A DNA stretch of 64,000 bases, from contig NZ_PQCC01000022.1 of NCBI RefSeq assembly GCF_002964785.1, positions 369,751 to 433,750 on the forward strand, in the 5' to 3' direction. The notes below the pieces were generated by a model. It saw only the letters and a program-made list of their open reading frames with translations, did no database searches and was not told the origin of the DNA. Source of the DNA: Pseudoalteromonas sp. T1lg48. Its GTDB lineage: Bacteria; Pseudomonadota; Gammaproteobacteria; Enterobacterales; Alteromonadaceae. Numbering within the stretch: position 1 is the first letter of the stretch; every line of letters begins with the position of its first letter. This document shows positions 55,584-64,000 of the stretch, one piece after another. The position numbers were made by a program, and so were the translations under genes.

Positions 55584-58500
55584 TTAGCCAATGTGCTTAC
55601 GCGCATTGCGGAACATACGCATCCACGGGCTATCTTCTTTCCACTCATCTGGGTGCCAAGAGTTGGCCACGGCGCGGAATACACGCTCTGGGTGTGGCAT
55701 CATCACGGTTGCACGACCATCGGTAGAAGTAATACCCGAAATTGCCTCTGGTGAACCATTCGGGTTCGCTGGGTATTGCATAGTTGGGTTACCGTAGTTG
55801 TCCACGTATTTAACCGCAACCGTACCCGAGTTAACCGCCGTTTGGATTGCCGCATCGTTAGCAAACTCGGCACGACCTTCACCGTGTGAAACGGCAATAG
55901 GCATACGTGAACCGGCCATGCCATTGAAGAAGACAGACGGGCTGTCCTGCACTTCAACCAGGGCAACACGCGCTTCGAAACGCTCACTTTGGTTGGTTAC
56001 AAAACGTGGCCAGTGCTCGGTGCCTGGGATCAGTTCGCGTAGTGTCGACATCATCTGACAACCATTACAAACACCTAGGCTGAAGGTATCTTGACGCTCA
56101 AAGAAGGTTTGGAACTGTCGCGAGCCATGTCATTGAATAGAATCGACTTAGCCCAACCTTCACCGGCACCCAGTACGTCACCGTATGAGAAGCCACCACA
56201 GGCAACAAGACCTTTGAACTCTTCAAGAGTCAAACGACCTTCAAGGATGTCGCTCATGTGTACATCGATTGCTGCAAAGCCGGCACGGTTAAACGCCGCC
56301 GCCATTTCAACGTGAGAGTTAACGCCTTGCTCACGCAGGATAGCCATTTTCGGCTTAGCACCGGTGGCAATATAAGGCGCAGCAACATCTTCATTGATGT
56401 CGAAGCTTAGCTTCACATTCAGACCTGGGTCGTTCGCATCCGCTTTTGCGTCATGCTCTTGCTGTGCACAGGCTGGGTTGTCACGTAGTGACTGCATCTG
56501 ATACGTGGTTTCGGCCCAGGCTAAACGAAGCTCTGTACGGCTGTTATCAACAAGTGCAGCACCGCCACGCTTGATAACTAACTGATCGGCATCGTTCAAG
56601 GTACCAATCTCGTGGCTTAGGGCCGCAAGACCGTTATCCGCAAGTACCGCTTTAACCGCGTCCAAGTCGCTATTACGAACCTGGATTACCGCACCTAGCT
56701 CTTCGTTGAAGAGTACTTCTAGGTCTGAACCCGCTAACGCGTCTAGCTCAAGGGTCACACCCGTGTGGCCAGCAAACGCCATCTCCGCCACGGTTACGAA
56801 TAGACCACCGTCTGAACGGTCATGGTAAGCAAGTAGTTTTTCTTCGCTTACAAGCGCCTGCATGGCTTCGAAGAAGCCTTTAAGTAGCTCTGGGCTATCA
56901 ACGTCAGGCGTCTTGTCACCCAATTGCTTGTATACCTGTGCCAGGCTAGATGCACCCATACGGTTTTGGCCGGCGCCCAGGTCGATAAGTAGCAAGGTTG
57001 ACTCGCCTTTGTCGGTACGAAGCTGAGGCGTTACCGTTTTACGAATGTCTTCAACACGACCAAACGCAGTGATAACCAGTGATAGTGGCGCAGTTACCGC
57101 CTTGTCTTCACCATTATCTTGCCATGTAGTCTTCATCGACATTGAGTCTTTACCAACAGGGATAGTCAGACCTAATGCAGGACACAGCTCTTCGCCCACC
57201 GCTTTAACGGCTTCGTAAAGACCCGCATCTTCACCCGGGTGACCCGCTGCTGCCATCCAGTTTGCAGATAGCTTAATGTTGTGCAATGAACCAATATCTG
57301 CACAGGCGATGTTCGTCAGTGACTCGGCTACCGCTAAACGAGCAGATGCACCAAAGTTAAGCAATGCTGCAGGGGTACGTTCACCCATTGACATGGCTTC
57401 ACCATGGTAGGTGTCGAATGCTGCTGCTGTTACCGCACAGTTTGCTACCGGCACCTGCCATGGACCCACCATCTGGTCGCGCGCAACCAAACCGGTTACC
57501 GAGCGGTCACCGATGGTGATAAGGAAGGTTTTCTCTGCAATCGCAGGTAGACGAAGTAAACGTTGAACCGCGTCTTTTACTGTAATCTGAGCAGTCTCTA
57601 GCGCTTCACCTTGTGCTTGTTTTGACGTTACGTCACGGTGCATCTTAGGTGCTTTACCAAGTAGTACTTCGAGAGGAAGGTCTACCGGGTTGTTGCCAAA
57701 GTGTGAGTCGGCTACGCGTAGATGACGTTCTTCTGTCGCCGTACCAATTACTGCGTATTGCGCACGCTCACGCTTACAGATTTGCTCGAAACGCTCGAAG
57801 TTCTCTTCCGCTACCGCTAGCACGTAACGCTCTTGTGATTCGTTACACCAGATTTCGTGTGGTGCCATGCCCGGCTCATCGTTTGGTACGTTACGCAGTT
57901 CGAAAATACCGCCACGACCACCGTCGTCTACCAGCTCAGGGAAGGCATTTGATAGACCACCCGCGCCCACATCGTGGATAAAGGCGATTGGGTTGTCATC
58001 ACCTAGCTGCCAACACTTGTCGATCACTTCCTGACAACGACGTTCCATTTCTGGGTTTTCACGTTGTACCGAAGCAAAGTCCAGGTCTTCGTTAGACTGA
58101 CCAGAAGCCATAGATGAAGCTGCACCGCCCCCTAGGCCGATGTTCATCGCCGGACCACCCAGTACAATTAGCTTAGCGCCAACAGGGATTTCACCTTTTT
58201 GCACGTGCTCGGTACGAATATTACCTAAACCACCGGCGATCATGATTGGTTTGTGGTAACCACGTACCTCTTCGCCATTATGGCTGTTTACTAATTCTTC
58301 GTAGGTACGGAAGTAACCCAATAGGTTTGGACGACCAAATTCGTTGTTGAATGCGGCACCACCTAGTGGGCCTTCGATCATAATATCTAGCGCTTCAACG
58401 ATGCGACCTGGTTTACCGTACTTGGTTTCCCACGGCTGTTCAAAGCCAGGGATACGCAGGTTAGATACGCTGAAACCAACCAGACCTGCTTTTGGTTTAG

Positions 58501-59467
58501 AGCCACGACCCGTTGCACCTTCGTCACGGATTTCACCACCAGAACCGGTAGATGCACCCGAGAACGGAGAAATAGCCGTTGGGTGGTTGTGGGTTTCAAC
58601 CTTCATCAGGATTTCGATGTTTTCTTGATGGTAGGTGTACTCACCAACAAAATCAGGGAAGAAACGACCCGCTACCGAACCTTTCATAACGGCGGCATTA
58701 TCTTTATAGGCAGATAATACGTTTACGCTGTTTTGCTCGTAGGTATTTTTAATCATTTTGAACAGCGACTTAGGCTGCTCTACGCCGTCGATGGTCCAAT
58801 CGGCATTAAAGATTTTATGACGGCAGTGTTCAGAGTTAGCCTGGGCGAACATGAATAGTTCGATGTCGTTCGGGTTACGGCCCAGCTTTTGGAAGTTTTC
58901 AACCAGGTAGTCGATTTCGTCGTCCGCTAAGGCAAAGCCCTGCTCAACGTTTGCTTTAGCTAGCGCTTCGCGGCCACCACCAAGAATATCAACTGATGAC
59001 ATAGGACGCGGCTGCTCGTTGGTGAACAACTTGCTGGCGTCCGTTAATTCGGCATGTGTCGCTTCGGTCATGCGGTCATGCAAGAGGGCTGCAACTTCTT
59101 GTTGCTGCTCTGCCGTTAACTCGCCTTCAACATAGTAAGCAATGCCACGTTCGATGCGATGCACCTGAGTTAAACCGCAGTTGTGAGCGATATCGGTAGC
59201 CTTAGATGCCCAAGGAGAAATAGTGCCTGGACGCGGCGTTACCAAGATCAGCGTACCTTGCGGCTCGTGCTCTGGAATATGCGGCCCGTAGGTCAGTAGC
59301 TTTTCAAGCTTGGTATGCTCGTCCGCATTTAGCTCTGCTGTTAAGTCAGCAAAGTGCATAAACTCAGCATACACGTCGGTTACGGGAAGGTTAGCTTGCT
59401 TACACTGAGTAAGCACTTTTTGAACGCGAAAATCGGAAAGTGCTGGCGCACCGCGAAGGATCAACAT
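55584..59467 (-). pseudogene. purL: Phosphoribosylformylglycinamidine synthase PurL, frame broken near its C-terminal glutaminase
   Basis: PurL converts FGAR to FGAM in purine synthesis, using glutamine. From ATG 59467 ([15 protein letters not shown]) the frame runs through the synthetase domains ([37 protein letters not shown] motifs, KDSMSMKT) and into the glutaminase domain ([37 protein letters not shown]), but then leaves frame after NDMARD and stops. Adding one base at about 56115-56119 (CGACAGTTCC to CGACCAGTTCC) restores [25 protein letters not shown] with the nucleophile Cys, and continues to 55584 for a normal 1294 residues. As written, the glutaminase is incomplete. Real mutation and sequencing error are both possible. 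Confidence 0.85.
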
Positions 59468-59667
59468 AGGTATTATCATCCGGGGTTAAGGATTGAACGA
59501 CAGTTGCCGCGCATTATACTTAATTTCCCTTAAAATGCGAGTTAAAGGCAGCACGACAAGGACGATTGTCCGCATTTATTAACTCCAGCCATACCACATT
59601 AAAGTAGTGGTGACGCAAGGCCTTGGTTTTGTTATAAGAGTAGCTGACAAGGCGATAGGGGCTGGCT

Positions 59668-61056
59668 GTGAGATTATTTTTGTTATCAATTGCTTTAGTG
59701 GCACTTTTTGGCTGTAGTGAGCCACAACAACCAACGCAACTGGAACAGATATATCACACCAAAACATTAAGGGTGGGTACCCTGGCCGGCGCCAGTAACT
59801 ATTATCAAGGCACCCAAGGCGAACAAGGTTTTGAATACGAGCTGGCCCAGGAGTTTGCCGACTATATGGGGGTTGAACTCGATATAGTGCCCTTTTTTAG
59901 CCTTAACGATATGTTTGCGCGCCTCGATAACGGCTCCTTAGATTTAATCGCCTCAGGGATCGGCTACTCGCCGAGCCGGGCCGAGCTTTACCGCTTTGGC
60001 CCCAGCTATCGCACCATCAGTCAAAAGCTGGTGTATAAACAAGGGCGCCCTCGCCCCCGAGGTTTCGAAGATCTCGAGGGCACATTGACCGTCCTGGAGC
60101 GCAGCAGCCACTCGCAAAGCCTGCTCAGAGCAAAAAAGCAGTTTCCGCAACTGACCTGGAATGAAACCGATGAGCTGGATGAATCTGAGTTACTGCAGGC
60201 CATTATCGACGGTGACATCGATTACACCATCGCCGACTCTCACACCCTGGCGCTGTTTCGTCGTTATCACCCCAATCTCAGCATAGGTTTTTCGGTAACT
60301 CGTAATGACCCCATCGCCTGGTTGATGCGTAAAGACGATGATGACTCTCTTTATGCCCTGATGATCGAGTTCTTTGGTGAGGTAAAAGAAAATAACCGCC
60401 TCTATGCCCTGGAGGAAAAGTACTTTGGCCATGTGCGCCAGTTCAACTATGTAAATACCTTGGCCTTTATCGAGGCCGTGGCCGATACCCTGCCCAAGTA
60501 CGCGCACTGGTTTAAACAATACGCCCATGAGCTCGACTGGCGTTTGCTGGCAGCGCTTAGTTACCAGGAGTCTATGTGGGATCCCCGAGCCAAATCGCCC
60601 ACCGGAGTACGCGGCATCATGATGCTCACCCTGCCCACCGCCAAGCAGGTAGGGGTCAAGAACCGCCTTAAGCCGGAGCAAAATATCGATGGTGGAGCCA
60701 AATACCTGCGCTATTTACTGGAGCGCGTACCCGACCGTATTCCCCAGCCTGACCGCACCTGGTTTGCACTGGCTTCTTATAATGTCGGCTGGGGTCATGT
60801 GAACGATGCCCGAGCCTTAACAGAGCGCGGTGGCGACGATCCGGACAAATGGGCCGATGTTAAAAAATACCTACCGCTGCTGGTGAAGAAACGTTATTAT
60901 CGAACAACAAAGTATGGTTATGCGCGTGGAGATGTTGCCGTAACCTACGTAGATAATATTAGGCGCTACTACGACACCTTGGTGTGGTTAGATGAAAACC
61001 AAGCCCTGGATGTCGCCGATGCTAGCGCCACGGAAGAATCAGCAGGAATGCCATAA
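59668..61056 (+). CDS. mltF: Membrane-bound lytic murein transglycosylase F
   Basis: MltF is a lipoprotein that cleaves peptidoglycan glycans to anhydro-MurNAc products. The 462-residue product has lipobox LFGC (Cys16), an SBP_bac_3-like domain (TLRVGTLAGASNYYQG, VERSSHSQSLL) and a C-terminal lysozyme-like domain with catalytic Glu in LLAALSYQESMWDPRA, followed by GVRGIMMLTLPTAK and SYNVGWGHV. The GTG 59668 start has AGGGGCTGG upstream. It is divergent from purL, as in E. coli. Confidence 0.95.
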   Translation: MRLFLLSIALVALFGCSEPQQPTQLEQIYHTKTLRVGTLAGASNYYQGTQGEQGFEYELAQEFADYMGVELDIVPFFSLNDMFARLDNGSLDLIASGIGYSPSRAELYRFGPSYRTISQKLVYKQGRPRPRGFEDLEGTLTVLERSSHSQSLLRAKKQFPQLTWNETDELDESELLQAIIDGDIDYTIADSHTLALFRRYHPNLSIGFSVTRNDPIAWLMRKDDDDSLYALMIEFFGEVKENNRLYALEEKYFGHVRQFNYVNTLAFIEAVADTLPKYAHWFKQYAHELDWRLLAALSYQESMWDPRAKSPTGVRGIMMLTLPTAKQVGVKNRLKPEQNIDGGAKYLRYLLERVPDRIPQPDRTWFALASYNVGWGHVNDARALTERGGDDPDKWADVKKYLPLLVKKRYYRTTKYGYARGDVAVTYVDNIRRYYDTLVWLDENQALDVADASATEESAGMP

Positions 61057-61116
61057 AACTGTCACCTAATCGTGATGTGATGGTAGCTCTCCCCTCTCAC
61101 TTTCAGGAGAAGTACT

Positions 61117-61287
61117 ATGTTGAAACGTCGTAGAACGCATAGCTTTAAACAACGCGTGCTATTTTCTAGCGCCAAACGTCGCCGAGTGTTAAGAAAGAAC
61201 ACTCACAGTAAAATCCTCTGGCGCTGCCGCCTGTTTGCCGCCCAGCAAATGGAAGAGCTAGAGCAACAGCGTATGGCGGAGTCTTAA
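61117..61287 (+). CDS. Small basic hypothetical protein (56 aa)
   Basis: A 56-residue frame starting MLKRRRTHSFKQRVLFSSAK has an excellent ribosome site (AGGAGAAGT, 4 nt before ATG). The first 38 residues are very basic (14 Arg/Lys); the last part is an acidic helix (QQMEELEQQRM). It shares its last 4 nt with the tadA stop on the other strand. It looks like a nucleic-acid- or ribosome-associated micro-protein, but no family is recognised and the role is unknown. It lies downstream of mltF (60-nt gap), possibly co-transcribed. Confidence 0.65.
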   Translation: MLKRRRTHSFKQRVLFSSAKRRRVLRKNTHSKILWRCRLFAAQQMEELEQQRMAES

Positions 61288-61790
61288 TTCTCCTCCGTGC
61301 GCTGCTGTCGCGCTTTTTTCAATTCTTTATGTTCTTGCCGACGACGTTTAAAAAACGCCGATAGTTGCTGCGAACATTCCTCCGCTAATATCCCAGACGT
61401 TACCTCAAGCTGATGGTTTAAACGCGGCTCCTGCACTAGATTCATGATCGAACCTGCCGAGCCTGTTTTAAGATCCGTAGCACCAAAAACTAAACGCTCG
61501 ATACGGCTATGCACTAACAACCCGGCACACATAGAGCAGGGCTCTAGGGTCACATACAGGGTGCAGTCGATAAGACGATAATTGTTAAGTACTTCACCGG
61601 CGGCACGAATCGCCATCATTTCTGCATGGGCGGATGGGTCATTCAGGGTGATCGATTGATTCCAGCCCTCGGCAATCAGCTGGTTATCTTTAACCACCAC
61701 CGCACCTACTGGAATTTCTCCTATTTGTTCAGCACGTTGCGCACAATCCAAGGCTTTTTGCATCCAGTACTGATCATCAAGTTCACTCAT
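61284..61790 (-). CDS. tadA: tRNA-specific adenosine deaminase TadA
   Basis: TadA turns A34 of tRNA-Arg(ACG) into inosine so that it can read CGU, CGC and CGA. The 168-residue protein has the deaminase zinc signature HAEMMAI (about 57) and PCSMC (TLEPCSMCAGLLVHSRIERLVFGA in part), with KTGSAGSIMNLVQ. The C-terminus is basic. It follows mltF in convergent orientation, as in relatives. Its substrates are the three tRNA-Arg genes at 36.9-37.2 kb. Confidence 0.96.
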   Translation of the reverse strand: MSELDDQYWMQKALDCAQRAEQIGEIPVGAVVVKDNQLIAEGWNQSITLNDPSAHAEMMAIRAAGEVLNNYRLIDCTLYVTLEPCSMCAGLLVHSRIERLVFGATDLKTGSAGSIMNLVQEPRLNHQLEVTSGILAEECSQQLSAFFKRRRQEHKELKKARQQRTEEN

Positions 61791-61932
61791 ATTCGCTCAA
61801 ATAGCTACAATAAAGGGGCAATTATATCGCTATTTCGGGCAATTTTATAAGCCATGGCATAGCCTGCGAGGGCAAATTTAAGCTATAATTCGCCGCTTTT
61901 TTTGTTCTATGAATACCGCAAACGGGTAAGTC

Positions 61933-63237
61933 ATGAAGTTTCCTGGTCGTCGAAGACACAAACATTATTTTCCGGTGGAAGAGAAAGATCCACTTACCAA
62001 TCAAATTAATGCCGAGTCGCGACTCAAGCGTAGCTACATCGTCGGCATTGATCAGATCGTGGTCGATATTGAAGCCAAGGTCGATTTAGCTTTTCTTGAT
62101 GAGTTTGGTCTACATCGAGGCATGTCTCAGGTGATCGACAGTGAAACCACTAATGCCTTGTATGATCGTCTTAAACTAAACGAGATGATCGATTACGAGT
62201 TTGCCGGTGGCACCATTGGCAATACCATGCACAATTATTCCGTGCTGGCCGATGATCGCTCGGTATTACTTGGGGTAATGAGTGAAAACATTAAAATAGG
62301 CAGCTATGCCTATCGCTTTCTATGTAACACATCAAGCCGTGTCGATCTGGATTATCTGCAGCCCGTGGATGGCCCTATCGGCCGCTGCTTTACCCTTATT
62401 GATGAAAGTGGTGAGCGTACCTTTGCCATCAGTGCGGGCTTAATGAACCATCTTCGACCCGAGTCCATAGATAAAGAGCTTATCCAAGACTCTTCGGCCC
62501 TAGTGATCAGCGCCTACCTTATGCGTACTCAAGGAGCTGAAACCATGACCGACGCTACCATGCAGGCGGTAAAATACGCCAATGATGCAGGCGTCCCCGT
62601 GGTACTGACTCTGGGTACCCGCTTTTTGATCGAACAAGACCCTAAATGGTGGGCGGAGTTTGTTGAAAAACACGTTGATATCCTCGCCATGAATGAGGAG
62701 GAAGGCGAAGCCATTACCGGCTTTGAAGATCCGCTGTTGGCCGCCGATAAGGCGCTAGACTGGGTTGATCTGGTGATCTGCACCGCCGGAGAAAAAGGCA
62801 TGTTTATGGCCGGTTATGTCGACGAACCCTGTAAGCGAGAGACCGAGTATCCGTTATTACCAGGTGCCATTGCCGACTTTAACCGCTATGAGTTTTCCCG
62901 TGCCATGCGCAAGCAGGACTGTGAAGCTCCGATTAAAGCTTACAGCCATACTGCTCCGTTTATGGGCGGACCGGATAGCATTAAAAACACCAATGGCGCC
63001 GGAGACTGCGCCTTGGCTGCCGTGCTACACGATATTAGCGCCAACGAATACCATAAGTTGAATGTCCCTAACTCGTCCAAGCATGAGCAAGCAGCTATTA
63101 CCTATTCCTCACTGGCACAGATCAGCAAGTATGCGAACCGTGCAAGCTACGAAGTATTGGTACAGCACTCACCACGCTTAACCCGTGGCCTGCCAGAACG
63201 CGAAGACTGCTTAGAACAGGCTTACTGGGAACAGTAA
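61933..63237 (+). CDS. gsk: Inosine-guanosine kinase
   Basis: Gsk phosphorylates guanosine and inosine in purine salvage. The 434-residue PfkB-family kinase has the same length as E. coli Gsk, with FAGGTIGNTMHNYSVLADDR in the N-terminal half and the active-site anion hole/catalytic Asp in SIKNTNGAGDCALAAVLHDI. ATG 61933 is preceded by GGGTAAGTC. It is divergent from tadA. With purL damaged, salvage by Gsk may matter more. Confidence 0.93.
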   Translation: MKFPGRRRHKHYFPVEEKDPLTNQINAESRLKRSYIVGIDQIVVDIEAKVDLAFLDEFGLHRGMSQVIDSETTNALYDRLKLNEMIDYEFAGGTIGNTMHNYSVLADDRSVLLGVMSENIKIGSYAYRFLCNTSSRVDLDYLQPVDGPIGRCFTLIDESGERTFAISAGLMNHLRPESIDKELIQDSSALVISAYLMRTQGAETMTDATMQAVKYANDAGVPVVLTLGTRFLIEQDPKWWAEFVEKHVDILAMNEEEGEAITGFEDPLLAADKALDWVDLVICTAGEKGMFMAGYVDEPCKRETEYPLLPGAIADFNRYEFSRAMRKQDCEAPIKAYSHTAPFMGGPDSIKNTNGAGDCALAAVLHDISANEYHKLNVPNSSKHEQAAITYSSLAQISKYANRASYEVLVQHSPRLTRGLPEREDCLEQAYWEQ

Positions 63238-63256
63238 GGCCAAGCCCTCAGATTGT

Positions 63257-63285
63257 TTAAAAGCCGCTATTAGCGGCTTTTTTAT
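63257..63285 (+). terminator. Terminator after gsk
   Basis: AAGCCGCT ATT AGCGGCTT (63261-63279), flanked by A- and T-runs. Confidence 0.92.
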
Positions 63286-63590
63286 TGCCTGTAATAACCA
63301 ACATTACAAGGCGCTATAGGTGAACAACGTACTTAACCACAACAATAAGAAACCACTGTATTGCTGCAACAGCTACCTTTTTGATAATAAGCGACCACGA
63401 TGATGTCTCATGGCAGCACCAAGGGTGAACTCATTAAGAAAGGGTTCTTTTATAGTGCTTTTAGTAAGCGAGCGCTGTAATGCGCGATATAACCTAATGT
63501 ATTGTTAGAGCAACTTAGGCTTATCTGCTTCTAAAGTCGGCACAGGACTGACGCAATTGAGGGTGCGTGGTGTGTTTTAAACCCAAAACG
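63286..63590. other. Non-coding stretch after gsk
   Basis: No gene, RNA or clear promoter is seen in these 305 bp. Short open frames lack ribosome sites. Confidence 0.5.
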
Positions 63591-63682
63591 CAAAAAACCC
63601 GCTGCATAGGTGCAACGGGTTTCTTTAATTAGGCGAAGTAAGACCGAAGCACAGCTTCGCAGCTTACTGAGGTGAGGTCATG
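63591..63682 (+). repeat. 92-bp direct repeat, copy 1
   Basis: Contains a terminator-like hairpin (CCCG-CTGCA/TGCAA-CGGG then TTTCTTT) and a second hairpin (AGTAAG...CTTACT enclosing CGAAGC-ACA-GCTTCG). It recurs almost exactly 310 bp further right. Confidence 0.9.
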
Positions 63683-63785
63683 GCTGAAAGTGGAATTAAG
63701 TGAGTGAACAGTTTCACTCATGCCACTTGAAGGTGACGAGCTCTGCGAGGAGGGGGACGACCGAGGTAACCAAGCTACAGGGACG
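63675..63785 (+). repeat. Structured intergenic repeat, copy A
   Basis: Related to copies B, C and D near 35-36.7 kb. Outer stem AAGTGG (63688-63693)/CCACTT (63723-63728) and inner stem TGAGTGAA (63701-63708)/TTCACTCA (63713-63720), followed by the conserved GAAGGTGACGAGCTCTG block. Base changes in both stems are compensated. Confidence 0.85.
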
Positions 63786-63900
63786 TATAGTTGAAACCAC
63801 TCTTAAGCGTACCACCTGTTATATAACAATAAGACTCGGCTATTGGAGTGTTATAGCTTGGTATAAACTGCTTTGAATAGATTGGTCAAAAGCCAAAAAG

Positions 63901-63992
63901 CAAAAAAACCGCTGCATTGCTGCAACGGGTTTCTTTAATTAGGCGAAGTAAGACCGAAGCACAGCTTCGCAGCTTACTGAGGTGAGGTCATG
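63901..63992 (+). repeat. 92-bp direct repeat, copy 2
   Basis: Same content as 63591-63682, offset by exactly 310 bp. After CATGG it continues GACGACCG, which in copy A appears only after the hairpins; so this may be a hairpin-deleted version. The window ends here. Confidence 0.88.
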
Positions 63993-64000
63993 GACGACCG

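Overview
The window reads as a chromosomal segment of a Gram-negative gammaproteobacterium, most likely of the Alteromonadales (Alteromonas/Pseudoalteromonas/Shewanella-like; the genus cannot be fixed from this sequence). The gene orders recA-pncC-mutS-rpoS-nlpD-yqaA-pcm-surE-truD-ispF-ispD-ftsB, fldB/xerD-dsbC-recJ-prfB-lysS, trmN6/srmB, purL-mltF-tadA and ydbH-ynbE-ydbL are classical gammaproteobacterial. Coding is dense, operons overlap by 1 to 23 nt, and Rho-independent terminators are plentiful.

Layout: (1) 1-2010: the 5' end of acs and a DcaP-like porin. (2) 2031-13424: recA with a textbook LexA-controlled promoter, then mutS and, convergent to it, the ftsB-to-rpoS run. rpoS is broken by a 19-bp tandem duplication. 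(3) 13504-24180: a DUF2947 protein, a MoxR/VWA pair, an atypical Nramp-family transporter, a three-gene operon (outer-membrane barrel, small PstS-like periplasmic protein, HAMP-PAS-GGDEF cyclase) behind an attenuator-like leader, a DUF3087 protein, an NhaC-type antiporter and lysA, which carries a -1 frameshift. (4) 24403-34967: a peptidoglycan/MurNAc scavenging locus with an AmiD-YfeW-like fusion lipoprotein, a MurR-type regulator, NamZ, MurQ, a MurNAc/GlcNAc-kinase-like protein, a sodium/solute symporter, an L,D-transpeptidase-fold protein and an SH3-NlpC/P60 peptidase. (5) 35100-37400: an accessory patch with structured repeats, one complete integron gene cassette with its attC site and no integrase, three identical tRNA-Arg(ACG) genes and one tRNA-Ser(GCT). 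(6) 37518-47060: lysS, prfB (programmed frameshift), recJ, dsbC, xerD, fldB, trmN6, srmB. (7) 47113-63237: an M16 peptidase lipoprotein, an MTHFR-like gene behind a MetJ box, a decayed S41 peptidase, ydbL-ynbE-ydbH, purL (with a -1 frameshift), mltF, an overlooked 56-aa basic protein, tadA and gsk. (8) 63238-64000: a non-coding tail of repeats related to those near 35-36.7 kb.

The most coherent pathway is MurNAc catabolism. Secreted amidase, endopeptidase and exo-muramidase activities would release MurNAc, the symporter would import it, the kinase would phosphorylate it, and MurQ would convert MurNAc-6-P to GlcNAc-6-P plus D-lactate under MurR control. This replaces the PTS route (MurP) of Escherichia coli.

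Three housekeeping genes (rpoS, lysA, purL) have disrupted frames. The rpoS lesion is a clean tandem duplication and looks like a real mutation. The two single-base losses could be real or sequencing errors.
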